Positions 34,992 through 43,472 of a stretch of 64,000 nucleotides of DNA are shown in pieces. Every line of letters starts with the position of its first letter. Within the stretch, counting starts at the first letter, position 1. The notes under the pieces are model-generated. The model did no database searches. It was not told where the DNA came from and worked only from the letters and a program-made list of their open reading frames with translations. Source of the stretch: an uncultured Acidobacteriaceae bacterium (GTDB lineage: Bacteria > Acidobacteriota > Terriglobia > Terriglobales > Acidobacteriaceae); assembly GCA_937879855.1 (NCBI GenBank), contig CALFMO010000006.1, forward strand, positions 496,001 to 560,000, read 5' to 3'. A program made the position numbers and the translations under genes.

Positions 34992-36370
34992 TTTGCCCCC
35001 CGACCCAGCAGGACCGTCTTAATGGTCTGGAAGAGAATCAAGAGATCGAGTCCCACCGAAGCGTTCTTGATGTAGAACAGGTCATACTGAAGCTTTTCCC
35101 GCGCATCTTCCAAAGTGTTGCCGTACTTGTACTGCACCTGTGCCCAGCCTGTGATTCCGGGGCGCACCACGTGGCGCACACCGTAATACGGAATCTCCTT
35201 GGTAAGCCATTCCACGAATTCTGGCCGTTCCGGACGCGGCCCCACGAAATGCATGTCCCCCTTCAGCACGCACCACAACTGGGGAATCTCGTCGAGCCGG
35301 GTCACGCGCAGAATTTTCCCCACCCCGGTAATGCGAGGATCGTCATCTGAAGCCCAGGTCGCGCCGGTATCTGCCTCCGCATCCTGACGCATAGTGCGGA
35401 ATTTGTAGCAATAAAAAGTCACGCCGCGCTTGCCAACACGTTTTTGACGGTAAAGGGCCGGACCCGGAGAGCCCAGCTTAACCGCCAGCCAAATGAAAGG
35501 AAGCAGCGGAAGCGAGAGAAGCAGGCCAAGTAGGGCGAGCGAAAAATTCAATCCTCGGCGTACCAGCCGGAAGAACGTGCTGAAACGGAATCCTTCGGCA
35601 AAAATCATCCAGCTGGCATAGAGTTGTTCCACTTCGATTCGTCCTGACATTTTCTCCAGCCAGGAGGTCGCCTCCTCCACCTTTACTCCGCTCAACCGCA
35701 ATTCCAGCAACTCCTCGACGGGGAGCGTACCTCGCCGGTCCGGCATCGCGACAATCACGCGATGCACGCCCTTCTCGCGCGCCAGGCCCAGGAGATGGCT
35801 GGCCGCGGTTTCCCGCGTCAAGGCGCCTTGGATATTTCCCGTCCATCCCACGACCTCGATGCCGAGTTCGGAGCGTTGCCGCAGCCCGTTCAACAGGCGC
35901 AACGCTCGATCCCCGGTGCCGAGAACGTACACTCTCTCGCGAAAATAGGGCTGCTGCACGATCCAGGAATAAGCCCCTCGCCAGCCCAGAAGCATGACCG
36001 TCAAAACCAGCAGCCCCCATTTGGCTCCGGGAAGAAAAACGCGGCCCGGCAGAAAATAGCGATAAATCAGATCGACTGCGGCCAAAGCAAAGGCGACCAG
36101 GCCCAACACCGTGAACAGGCGGAAAATCTGGTCCCATTTCTCGCCTGTGCTGGAGGAGTCGTACAGGTCTAATCCGTGGGAGAGCAGCAAGACGATCGCT
36201 GTGACACAAACGATCTTCACATACCCGCCCTGGACGTTAAACAGGATCCAACTCGTCTCCTGGTTCTGCCACCAGACCGTCAGCAGAAACGAAAGGCCCA
36301 CGACCAGGGCCTCGACGATCAGAAGCACCAACGTTCGTACCGGGTAATAGACGTTGAAAAGCCGGATCAC
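34988..36370 (-). CDS. WcaJ-like undecaprenyl-phosphate glycosylphosphotransferase
   Basis: This 460-residue protein has four to five N-terminal helices, a CoA-binding-like middle domain (RVYVLGTGDRALRLLNGL), another helix, and a C-terminal bacterial sugar transferase domain with LGSPGPALYRQKRVG, CYKFRTMRQDAE, RVTRLDEIPQLW and HFVGPRPERPEF. These are the conserved residues of initiating phosphoglycosyltransferases. It transfers a sugar-1-phosphate from a nucleotide sugar to undecaprenyl phosphate and starts repeat-unit synthesis. It resembles the exosortase-associated subgroup. It is 11 bases downstream of the BY-kinase gene. Confidence 0.95.
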   Translation of the reverse strand: MIRLFNVYYPVRTLVLLIVEALVVGLSFLLTVWWQNQETSWILFNVQGGYVKIVCVTAIVLLLSHGLDLYDSSSTGEKWDQIFRLFTVLGLVAFALAAVDLIYRYFLPGRVFLPGAKWGLLVLTVMLLGWRGAYSWIVQQPYFRERVYVLGTGDRALRLLNGLRQRSELGIEVVGWTGNIQGALTRETAASHLLGLAREKGVHRVIVAMPDRRGTLPVEELLELRLSGVKVEEATSWLEKMSGRIEVEQLYASWMIFAEGFRFSTFFRLVRRGLNFSLALLGLLLSLPLLPFIWLAVKLGSPGPALYRQKRVGKRGVTFYCYKFRTMRQDAEADTGATWASDDDPRITGVGKILRVTRLDEIPQLWCVLKGDMHFVGPRPERPEFVEWLTKEIPYYGVRHVVRPGITGWAQVQYKYGNTLEDAREKLQYDLFYIKNASVGLDLLILFQTIKTVLLGRGAK

Positions 36371-36381
36371 TGCTGACTCTC

Positions 36382-37308
36382 CTAGGCCTTGGTTGTGGCG
36401 GCCTTACTGTTGTACGAGTCGTAATAGTAGTGGGCGTAAGGCATCGCATCGTCGCTCGTCCCGTTGAGTACCACGCCAATCAGCGTCTCATCCGGAAATT
36501 CCTGGCGAGCTTTTCGGGCTAAATCCACTGGCGTCGAGTTCGACCTCACCACCAGCACCACCCCATCGCAATCTTTAGCCAGCACACTCGCATCGGATAC
36601 CGGAACGGCGGGTGGAGAGTCGATGATGATCCAGTCGAACAGCGGTTCCACTCGTTGCAGCAACATCTTCAGCCGCCCGTTGCCGATCAATTCCGCTGGA
36701 TTCGGGGCGCCGGTGCCGCTGGGAATGAAGAACAGATTCTCCAGCGCTCCCCGTTGCATGATCGAAAATTCGTCAGCTTTCCCCAGCAGGTAGTCGGAGA
36801 GTCCCGGATCGGACTTTGTCCCCAGCATCAGGTGCAGGCGCGGCGCGCGCAGGTCGGCGTCTATGAGCAGCGCCCGTCGCCCGTGCTGCCGCACCACGAC
36901 CTGCGCCAGGTTCGACGAGGTAAAAGATTTGCCTTCCTTGGGCAGCGCGCTGGTGACCAGAATCTTTTTCAACGGCATCTTCTCCCGCAAGTGATACAGG
37001 CGCGACCGCAGAGTGCGGAACTCTTCCGTGCCGCGAACCCCGTCATCGCCATTCAGGAAGAGCATGGTCGAGGGATCAGGCTTCCATTCCAGCTGCGCAC
37101 TGCGGGCCAGAAGTGTATCGACGTTGAACGAACTGCCGAAGGTGGCAATGTTCGGAACATCCGCCGGAGTCACGCCCGATGGGGGTATGTGAGCGAAGAC
37201 TTGAGGATCGTCCACCGGAGTCGTCACGAAACCGGGCGAGATCGAGCCACCCTGGTTGGCTGCCCGCTCCTGTTCGGCTTTCTTTAGTGCTTCATGAATT
37301 CGGCTCAT
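36382..37308 (-). CDS. BY-kinase (CpsD/Wzc-C-type tyrosine autokinase), EPS-associated
   Basis: This 308-residue cytoplasmic protein starts MSRIHEALKKAEQERAANQ, the signature of the exosortase-linked tyrosine-protein kinases. It has a Walker A ALPKEGKSFTSSNLA, Walker A' ALLIDADLRAPRLH, and Walker B WIIIDSPPAVP. The C-terminus carries a tyrosine cluster (PYAHYYYDSYN) typical of autophosphorylation sites. It would act with the Wzz-like protein (38304) to control polymerisation and export. The gene overlaps the ExeA-like ATPase by ATGA. Confidence 0.93.
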   Translation of the reverse strand: MSRIHEALKKAEQERAANQGGSISPGFVTTPVDDPQVFAHIPPSGVTPADVPNIATFGSSFNVDTLLARSAQLEWKPDPSTMLFLNGDDGVRGTEEFRTLRSRLYHLREKMPLKKILVTSALPKEGKSFTSSNLAQVVVRQHGRRALLIDADLRAPRLHLMLGTKSDPGLSDYLLGKADEFSIMQRGALENLFFIPSGTGAPNPAELIGNGRLKMLLQRVEPLFDWIIIDSPPAVPVSDASVLAKDCDGVVLVVRSNSTPVDLARKARQEFPDETLIGVVLNGTSDDAMPYAHYYYDSYNSKAATTKA

Positions 37309-38279
37309 AGCTTCTTCTCCTCGGGTACGGCTTTGTCTTCTTCGCGCAAACGATCGGCCAATGTGGCCAGAGATCGCAGGGCGTCTACCAGATCAAATTT
37401 TTCCCCATTGCCGTTCGGCGCGGCTGGAGCAGGCGCTGGCGGCGGCGTTTGTACGCCAAGCGCTATGTTGTCGCCTAAATCGAAATCCCGCGCCACCGCA
37501 TCCACCACCGCCGGTCCGATCACCTTCTGCTGGTCCACGAATGAACTTACCAGGCAGTGCTCGCACAGGAGATTGATCACACGTGGAATCCCGGAAGCAT
37601 AGCGGTGGATGGCGGTCAGAGCCTCAGGTTCGAAAATCAGTTGTCCGTTGGAGCCCGCAATGCGCAGCCGCTGCTGCACATAGGCCTTCGTCTCTTCGAG
37701 CGTGAGGGGGTGAGTCTTGGCACGTAGCGTCAACCTCTGCCGCAATTGACGCAACTGCGGCTGCTTCAGTTTTTGTTCCAGTTCTGGCTGTCCCACCAAA
37801 ACAATCTGCAGGAGTTTCTCGGTGAAAGTCTCCAGGTTGGTGAGCATGCGGATCTCTTCCAAAACTTCGTCGCTGAGGTTTTGTGCCTCGTCGACGATCA
37901 GCACCGCGGTCTCGCCCGCCCGATAGCGATCGAGCAGCCAGTTGTAAAGCCTCAGAAGTATCTGGCTCTTCAACTTCGATTCGGAAGGGATTCCAAAATC
38001 CGCCATCATGTAATCGAGAAATTGCGGCACGTTCAACCGGGAGTTGAAGATGAATGCTGTCGCCACCTGCTGCAGACGCAGCCACTCCAGCAGTTTGTTG
38101 ATCAGCGTGGTTTTGCCCGTGCCCACTTCTCCCGTGAGCAACACAAAACCCTTGCGGCTTTGGATACCGTAGGTCAGGCAGGCCAGGGCTTCTTCCGTGT
38201 GCCGCGTCAAGAACAGATAACGCGGGTCCGGATTCACGTTGAACGGATTCGCTCGTAGTCCGAAAAACTCTTTATACAT
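37305..38279 (-). CDS. ExeA/GspA-like AAA ATPase, EPS-associated
   Basis: This 324-residue protein begins MYKEFFGLRANPFNVNPDP, the conserved start of ExeA-like and exosortase-associated ATPases, with Walker A LLTGEVGTGKTTLIN, Walker B VLIVDEAQNLSDEVLEEIRML and sensor ALLRLR-type sequence LRQRLTLRAKTHPLT. A Pro/Ala-rich linker near the C-terminus precedes a short helix. No peptidoglycan-binding domain is present, unlike ExeA. Its location between BY-kinase and Wzz-like genes matches the order known for XrtA/PEP-CTERM EPS clusters. Its role there is unproven; a chaperone or assembly ATPase is inferred. Confidence 0.93.
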   Translation of the reverse strand: MYKEFFGLRANPFNVNPDPRYLFLTRHTEEALACLTYGIQSRKGFVLLTGEVGTGKTTLINKLLEWLRLQQVATAFIFNSRLNVPQFLDYMMADFGIPSESKLKSQILLRLYNWLLDRYRAGETAVLIVDEAQNLSDEVLEEIRMLTNLETFTEKLLQIVLVGQPELEQKLKQPQLRQLRQRLTLRAKTHPLTLEETKAYVQQRLRIAGSNGQLIFEPEALTAIHRYASGIPRVINLLCEHCLVSSFVDQQKVIGPAVVDAVARDFDLGDNIALGVQTPPPAPAPAAPNGNGEKFDLVDALRSLATLADRLREEDKAVPEEKKL

Positions 38280-38303
38280 AGTCGTTCCTGGAGTCCGCTT
38301 GGC

Positions 38304-39866
38304 TTAAAGCGCAACCGTTTCTTTTTCCTTGTGTTCGTCCGGACTCTTATTCCGATCCCAGAACTTTAATTTGTGATTGCCGGCTACCACGGGCTCCGCT
38401 CCCACCCACGGGACCGTTGCCAGCAACGGCAATTCCAGGGCTGCCTCGGCATCGGCTTCGGTACGAATCGATTGATCGCGCATTTCCAGCCACAGTGCCA
38501 AACCGATTCCCAGCACCAGGCCGGCGGCCAGACCGCCTCCGGCAAACATCACGCGGTTCGGAAAACTTGGGGACTCCGGCAGGTTTGCGGGATTCAGAAT
38601 AATCATCATCTCGCCCTCGGACTGGTTGGTCATATTGACCGTCAAATCCGCCTTATTCTTGTGGGCAAGCAGATCCTGATAGTTCTTCTGGGCGTTTTCG
38701 TAGTCACGCGTCAGGCTCTTATATTGTTCTTCGACGGTCGGGCTCAGCGACACGCGTCCCTGGAACACTGCGATCTGCTGCTGAATTCTCTTCTCCTCGC
38801 GCGAGTACTCGGCGATCTGCTCCTGGTTCTGGTGGATCTGCATCCGCAGTTGCCGAATCTCGGCCGGCTCCGTTGCCGATGCTTTTTCAGTGACCGCATC
38901 GGCCTCGGGTGTACCTTTGTTGATCTCCGCCAATTTCTTTTTCACTTCCGCAATGTCGGCTTTGGTTTTGATCACATCCGGATGGTCGTCGGTATAGCGG
39001 GCCCGCAAGTTTAGTAATTGCGCCTGCAAGTCGGACAACTGCTTTTGCAGCGTGTCAGGATTAGTCGAGGATTGCGACATTTTCCACGTTGCCAACTGCT
39101 GCGCCAGCACCGATTCGGCATAGGACTTATCTTGTTGAGCAATATTCAGCCTCTGGGTATTAGCGTCGAGCTGGGAACTGAGACCCATTAGCATTTTCAG
39201 GTTGTTCTCTTCGTCTCCTGGAAGCTGCCCTACATACTGCTTCTTGAAAGCGGCAAGTTTGTCATCGAGGTCATCCAGATTGCGCTTGGCGTCGGCGATG
39301 CCCTTGCTCAAAACGTTCGTCGTTCCTGTGGCACGATCCTGCATGTAGGTGAGGTTCTTCTCGAGCACCAGCGAGGTGAGACCACTGCAGATTTCCTGCG
39401 CCTCATGCGGATTGGAAGCGGTATAGCTCAACTTGAAGGCCGGCTCGTGGCTGGCGGATCTCACGTTTCCGTTGCTTGGAAGTTCTGCGGTCACAGCCTC
39501 CACCGCAAATGTCTGGTTGGTGTTGATATCGTCGATCACTTGCCCAATGCTCTGTTCGCTCTTATCAGGGCCGTAGATTTTCTGCAGCATGGGCTTAAGC
39601 GTGGCCTGGCTCGTGACCTGCGGGATCAACGTGTTGATGCGCGCCGCCAGATCTTCTGTAGCCACCGGCTGCACCATTGTGTCCGGCACCTTCTGCCCTT
39701 CCACAAGAATGGTGGACTGCGAGGTATATTTCGGGGTAAAGACGTAGGAGATTAGAAACCCAGCGATCGGCGCCAGCAACGCGGGAATCAGGATCACCTT
39801 CGCCCGCCGGCGCAACATTGCCAGATAGTCATCCATGGTTAAATCGCGATTCTGAATCATGCTCAT
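38304..39866 (-). CDS. Polysaccharide chain-length/co-polymerase protein (Wzz/GumC-like)
   Basis: This 520-residue protein has an N-terminal helix after LAMLRRRAKVILIPALL, a Wzz domain (YTSQSTILVEGQKVPD), a long coiled-coil part (about 190-420, many Gln/Lys heptads such as LDDLDDKLAAFKKQYVG), and a second helix near residues 450-470 (MFAGGGLAAGLVLGIGLAL) preceded by PANLPESPSFPNR, the usual Pro-rich segment. The tail lacks a kinase domain; that function is the separate BY-kinase gene. It controls chain length and export through Wza. It is 24 bases upstream of the ATPase gene. Confidence 0.93.
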   Translation of the reverse strand: MSMIQNRDLTMDDYLAMLRRRAKVILIPALLAPIAGFLISYVFTPKYTSQSTILVEGQKVPDTMVQPVATEDLAARINTLIPQVTSQATLKPMLQKIYGPDKSEQSIGQVIDDINTNQTFAVEAVTAELPSNGNVRSASHEPAFKLSYTASNPHEAQEICSGLTSLVLEKNLTYMQDRATGTTNVLSKGIADAKRNLDDLDDKLAAFKKQYVGQLPGDEENNLKMLMGLSSQLDANTQRLNIAQQDKSYAESVLAQQLATWKMSQSSTNPDTLQKQLSDLQAQLLNLRARYTDDHPDVIKTKADIAEVKKKLAEINKGTPEADAVTEKASATEPAEIRQLRMQIHQNQEQIAEYSREEKRIQQQIAVFQGRVSLSPTVEEQYKSLTRDYENAQKNYQDLLAHKNKADLTVNMTNQSEGEMMIILNPANLPESPSFPNRVMFAGGGLAAGLVLGIGLALWLEMRDQSIRTEADAEAALELPLLATVPWVGAEPVVAGNHKLKFWDRNKSPDEHKEKETVAL

Positions 39867-39941
39867 GTTCCTTCTGGCCGCGCGCGCCTTGCTTTCAGCA
39901 AGGCCGCAAAAATTCGGCGGCCGCTAGTCAATCAGCGAAAG

Positions 39942-41483
39942 TCAATCAATTCGGATCGGCCGGGGGGTCCAATCCAATCCAAACGTCACCAGGTTCTGGT
40001 TCGAAGTGCGATTGCAGGCGCCAGCTCCGCAAAACGAATCGCCAAAAGTCAAACGGTTGAACTGGTAGCTGAGATACGTGTGAATGTTCCGGCCAAACGG
40101 CCGCTGCAGGCCGCCTCCGAAAAAAAAGTAATTGTAGGAATTCGCGTTATTAGCCGGACACGCCCCTTGCGAAGAAGCTGGACGGCCGCAAGCAATCAAC
40201 TGCTCGAACGATAAGGGTTGCACCATGCTGTTGGTCGAATATCCCGCGTTGACAAATCCACTCACAGTCCGCGACAGCGGCCGGCTCGCGTTGAGGCTCA
40301 GAATGTTGCTCTGGGCCCCGGCAAACAGTCCTGATCCCCCGGTCTCGAAGCGCTGAAATTCTAGATCCAGCGACGTTTTCGGAAATCGGTACCGCAAACG
40401 CCCCTGCGCCGCGATCCCGAGGTTTGTTTGCTTGACATTCTTGGAGATCAGCGTTCCCCCGAAAACCTCGCAATAGAAAGGGGCAACGATGGCTTGGCTG
40501 CAGACCGCGCTTTGTGTGTCGATCAGAGTGATCTGCGGGCCTCCTCCGATCAGTAAATCCAACCGACCTGAAATCCGATGTCCGTACATTCCCTGGATTA
40601 CGTGGCTGTGAAATGCCGATCCAAGAACCGAGAAATCGAAGCCCTGATACCCGTACGTGAGCGCAACTTGGGTGTGGGAAGTTAAAGTTCGGTTGTATCC
40701 AAACTGAGCCGTGATCTGCGAACTGCCGATAAACGAAGCGCCGGTCACGTCCTTCCCGTAAAAATGCGTGAAGGCGTAGCCACCGCTCAGCGTGATTGCC
40801 GACCTGGACGAAAAGTTTTGGGTAACATCTGCCAGGCTGACGTTCAGAACCCGAGGAGCTAACCCCAGGTTTCCCAAGCTGCTGCCACCCCAAAACCCTC
40901 CAAAAGCGGTATTGCCCAAGGTCGCGATTCCTTGCGAGCCGACGGACCCGTAGGAGCCGCCAAAGTTGCCTTCTGGCAGATAGCTGAAGCTGTCGCGAAG
41001 CGATAATTGACCCCGTTTCCAGTTAATCTTCTGGTCGAAATCCATCTGTTGCAGCGACTCGAGGCCCTGCCCCGCCAAACTGTAGTAACCGACGCCACCG
41101 ATGTAATCGAGAGCCAAGTCATAGTGGCTCCAAAGTTTCTTCATCGTCAGGCTTCCCACAGCAGTGGTGAGAGAACTGACTCCCCCACCACCCAAGGTGG
41201 CGCCCGCATTCGACAGCGCTGACTCGCTGACCGTCGCCCCGGGTTGCAGATAGCTCAACGGCGCCGCCTGCGGCTCCAGCGATGGCAGGTCCAATCCCGA
41301 AAGCGGAGGATTCTCGCTGACCGGGGCTGCTGTGTTGTCCTGGCCGTATGCCGGCACTGGCTCCTGACGAGTGTCCTGCGGAGTATCTCCTGTGGAGGGA
41401 GGCGCGGAATTATCTTGCGCCCATGCGCCCCTCACGGCGAGAGCCAATATGCCCAGCAGACAGATGGTTTGAAGTTTGCTCAT
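39942..41483 (-). CDS. Putative outer-membrane beta-barrel protein
   Basis: This 513-residue protein has a signal peptide (MSKLQTICLLGILALAVRG, cleaved after AWA) and alternating strands rich in aromatic and Gly residues from about residue 140, such as ITLSGGYAFTHFYGKD, TSHTQVALTYGYQGFDF and IHTYLSYQFNRLTFGD, with a terminal strand LVTFGLDWTPR. This is the pattern of an outer-membrane porin-like barrel. Cysteine-containing loops are present (SAVCSQAIVAPFYCE). In EPS clusters with exosortase, a protein of this type next to Wza is usual; it may form the exit channel. No specific family name can be given. Confidence 0.75.
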   Translation of the reverse strand: MSKLQTICLLGILALAVRGAWAQDNSAPPSTGDTPQDTRQEPVPAYGQDNTAAPVSENPPLSGLDLPSLEPQAAPLSYLQPGATVSESALSNAGATLGGGGVSSLTTAVGSLTMKKLWSHYDLALDYIGGVGYYSLAGQGLESLQQMDFDQKINWKRGQLSLRDSFSYLPEGNFGGSYGSVGSQGIATLGNTAFGGFWGGSSLGNLGLAPRVLNVSLADVTQNFSSRSAITLSGGYAFTHFYGKDVTGASFIGSSQITAQFGYNRTLTSHTQVALTYGYQGFDFSVLGSAFHSHVIQGMYGHRISGRLDLLIGGGPQITLIDTQSAVCSQAIVAPFYCEVFGGTLISKNVKQTNLGIAAQGRLRYRFPKTSLDLEFQRFETGGSGLFAGAQSNILSLNASRPLSRTVSGFVNAGYSTNSMVQPLSFEQLIACGRPASSQGACPANNANSYNYFFFGGGLQRPFGRNIHTYLSYQFNRLTFGDSFCGAGACNRTSNQNLVTFGLDWTPRPIRID

Positions 41484-41492
41484 TGCGTTGCC

Positions 41493-42113
41493 TTACGGCA
41501 CCACCACTGTGTCGCCCGGTTTCAACTGAATGTTTTGTTCAGGATGATTGCCTTTGATCACGTCTTTGTAGTTGAACGGGATTCGTCCCTGCTTGCCGTT
41601 CTCTGTTCGCAACAGGTAGATTCCCTTCAGATTGGCGAATTGATTGAATCCCGCCTGCGATAGGGCCTGCAAAATCGTCATGTGCGGCAGCAACTGGATG
41701 GGGCCGCTGTGCAGCACCTCTCCCGACACAAAAATTCGCTGGCTGTTCATAGCGGTCACGACTACCGTCACGCGCGGGTCGGCGATGAATTTTTTCAGCT
41801 TCTCGGTGATTGAATCCTTCAGCTGCAACGGGGTCAACCCAGCGGCTGGAATATCATTTAGCAGCGGCATCGAAATTTTCCCGTCGGGACGAACGGGCAG
41901 GGTTTCGGAAAGATCAGGCTCTTTCCAAACCGAAATGCGCAGCACGTCATCGGCTCCAATCACATAATCGGAGCGCGAATCCTGCTCCGGTATGTTGGCC
42001 TCTGGCTTGTCACTCTTAGCTGGGTCGCCGTTGGCAGCGGCGGACTGCGCCAGCATCCCACCCGCGAGCAACCCCAATCCCAACAGCACCACCAGCTTCA
42101 TCACGTTCTTCAT
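41493..42113 (-). CDS. Wza-like polysaccharide export protein
   Basis: The protein is about 206 residues with signal peptide MKNVMKLVVLLGLGLLAGG, a Poly_export domain (YVIGADDVLRISVWKEPDLS, RPDGKISMPLLNDIPAAGLT) and an SLBB domain (MNSQRIFVSGEVLHSGPIQL). It lacks the extra repeats of full-length Wza, as is common for PEP-CTERM-type export proteins. There is no lipobox Cys, so it may not be a lipoprotein. The start at 42113 is supported by GGAG six bases upstream; a longer frame to 42152 is not. It lies 16 bases after the degenerate regulator and nine bases before the barrel gene. Confidence 0.92.
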   Translation of the reverse strand: MKNVMKLVVLLGLGLLAGGMLAQSAAANGDPAKSDKPEANIPEQDSRSDYVIGADDVLRISVWKEPDLSETLPVRPDGKISMPLLNDIPAAGLTPLQLKDSITEKLKKFIADPRVTVVVTAMNSQRIFVSGEVLHSGPIQLLPHMTILQALSQAGFNQFANLKGIYLLRTENGKQGRIPFNYKDVIKGNHPEQNIQLKPGDTVVVP

Positions 42114-42129
42114 ACGTTCTCCGCGGAGC

Positions 42130-43089
42130 CTAGGACGCTCCGTATCCTTCAAATCCGATTTGCTTCAACTTGTAGAGCAAGGCCTTGTAGCTGATCTTCA
42201 ACTCTTCCGCTGCCCGCCGCCGGTTCCAGCGGGTGCGCGTCAAAGTGTTGAGGATCAATTCTTTTTCCGCCTCGCGCGAAGCCGCCCGGGACACCGCTTT
42301 CAGAGAAACTCCACCGCCATTGCTTCCGGCATCCGGCTTGCGCATGACCGCGCGCAAACCGCCAAGGGCGACATCTTCGTCTCCCAGCGCGACCAACACT
42401 CGGGCGGCATCTTCGAGTTCTCGCAAGTTTCCCGGCCACGAATAATCCAGAAATAAACGCAGGGTCTGCGCGCTTAAGTCGGGAACGCCGCGGCGGAAAT
42501 CGCGCGCGTATTTCCGTAGGAAATAGCCAATTAAGAACGGAATGTCTTCCCGTCTCTGCCGCAACGGAGGCAACCGCAAACACACGCCGCTGATGCGGTA
42601 GTAAAGATCCTCTCGCAGCCGTCCACGTTTGACTTCCACTTCCAGATCGCGCGCACTGCCGCAAATCAGCCGGGCGCGCTCACCGCCAACCTCACCGTTC
42701 CCCGGAAACTCCGGCAGCGCTTCCAGGAGTCGTGCCTGGCACTCGGAATTTAAATCGGCCAATTCTTCCAGATAAGTCGTGCCCAGCTCCGCCGTCTCGC
42801 GTTGTCGTAAGGCATCAAGAACGTCAGGCGTCAAGCCTAAACATTGAAACCAGCGAAAGGGTTGCTGGCTTCGTTTCGACATCTGATGAATTCGTCGCGC
42901 GGTGGCGTGTTTGCCTGCGCCGGCTTCGGCCAGCACCAGAACCGGCACATCTCTTTGCGCAAGCTCTCGGATCACTGCTTCCACCGGACGCATGCTCGCA
43001 CTCACGCCTTCTACAAAGGCGAGCTCGGCCGGTTCAGCCGGCGCGCTATCTTCACTCCGACTAGCACTATTGGGTAAGAACTTACCCAT
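42130..43089 (-). CDS. Degenerate sigma-54-activator-like regulator lacking GAFTGA
   Basis: This 319-residue protein has an AAA+ domain and a C-terminal Fis-type helix-turn-helix (WNRRRAAEELKISYKALLYK). The Walker A is AEAGAGKHATA and the Walker B is YLEELADL rather than LDE. The stretch between them is shortened, and the GAFTGA loop that contacts sigma-54 is missing. PLRQRREDIPFLIGYFL and YSWPGNLRELEDA (sensor II region) remain. It therefore probably binds DNA but cannot activate sigma-54 in the normal way. It begins the EPS operon, and its first codons form a perfect 18-base palindrome. Its HTH is nearly identical to those of the regulators at 48537 and 51444. Confidence 0.85.
   Translation of the reverse strand: MGKFLPNSASRSEDSAPAEPAELAFVEGVSASMRPVEAVIRELAQRDVPVLVLAEAGAGKHATARRIHQMSKRSQQPFRWFQCLGLTPDVLDALRQRETAELGTTYLEELADLNSECQARLLEALPEFPGNGEVGGERARLICGSARDLEVEVKRGRLREDLYYRISGVCLRLPPLRQRREDIPFLIGYFLRKYARDFRRGVPDLSAQTLRLFLDYSWPGNLRELEDAARVLVALGDEDVALGGLRAVMRKPDAGSNGGGVSLKAVSRAASREAEKELILNTLTRTRWNRRRAAEELKISYKALLYKLKQIGFEGYGAS
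43071..43088. promoter_or_regulatory. Perfect palindrome over the start codon of the degenerate regulator
   Basis: TGGGTAAG (43071-43078) and CTTACCCA (43081-43088) form eight-base arms with an AA centre. It overlaps the ATG and codes for MGKFLP, so it may be an autoregulatory operator or a hairpin covering the start codon. A lone GTTACCC half-site lies a little further upstream. Confidence 0.45.
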
Positions 43090-43472
43090 TTTTACCTTTC
43101 CCCTGATTCTTCACTGTTACCCGAACTGTCGCTGATCCCCATCCCGTTAACTGCACGAGAATGGCCACTGCGGCGATCGTACCAACCAAACTGGATCGAC
43201 CATTGTACTCTATATTTTCAATAACTTAGAGACCAAAAAATCAAGTCGGAGGGAGATAATGCAAGTTAAGGAGGGTGCCGAGTGCCGAAGCGTGTTGGGT
43301 TTGTGGGAAAACATTTTCACACTATTGGCGGCTTCCCCTTTTGCACCGAATATCGAGCAGTCAGCTAAAAGAACTCTGAACCAGGTTCGCACGCCCTGAC
43401 CAAACCGGAATGCCATTTCGGTGCGACGGCAGCTTCCAGTTAACAGGACGGCTTCATAGATAGGAGTTTGCG
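43090..43472. other. 383-base divergent control region between the EPS operon and the exosortase operon
   Basis: No credible gene was found here. It must hold promoters for both the minus-strand EPS operon and the plus-strand exosortase operon. Seen: a hairpin ACCGGAAT / ATTTCGGT at 43404-43422 (one G-T wobble, GCC loop) about 50 bases before the exosortase start, a GAAAA-CA-TTTTC dyad, and two copies of GTTAAC. No strict sigma-54 (GG-N10-GC) site in the exosortase direction was found. An A/T-rich stretch (TACTCTATATTTTCAATAA) near 43205 could contain a promoter. Confidence 0.5.

Noticed and set aside
43330..43346. TGGCGG and TTGCA-like words in front of the exosortase that look like a sigma-54 promoter
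   Set aside because: The distance between the GG and GC pairs is 11 or 14 bases, not the strict 10, so I do not call a promoter.
43381..43430. Possible c-di-GMP riboswitch before the exosortase gene
   Set aside because: Only one short hairpin and a few matching words are present; the conserved GEMM core and second stem could not be placed.
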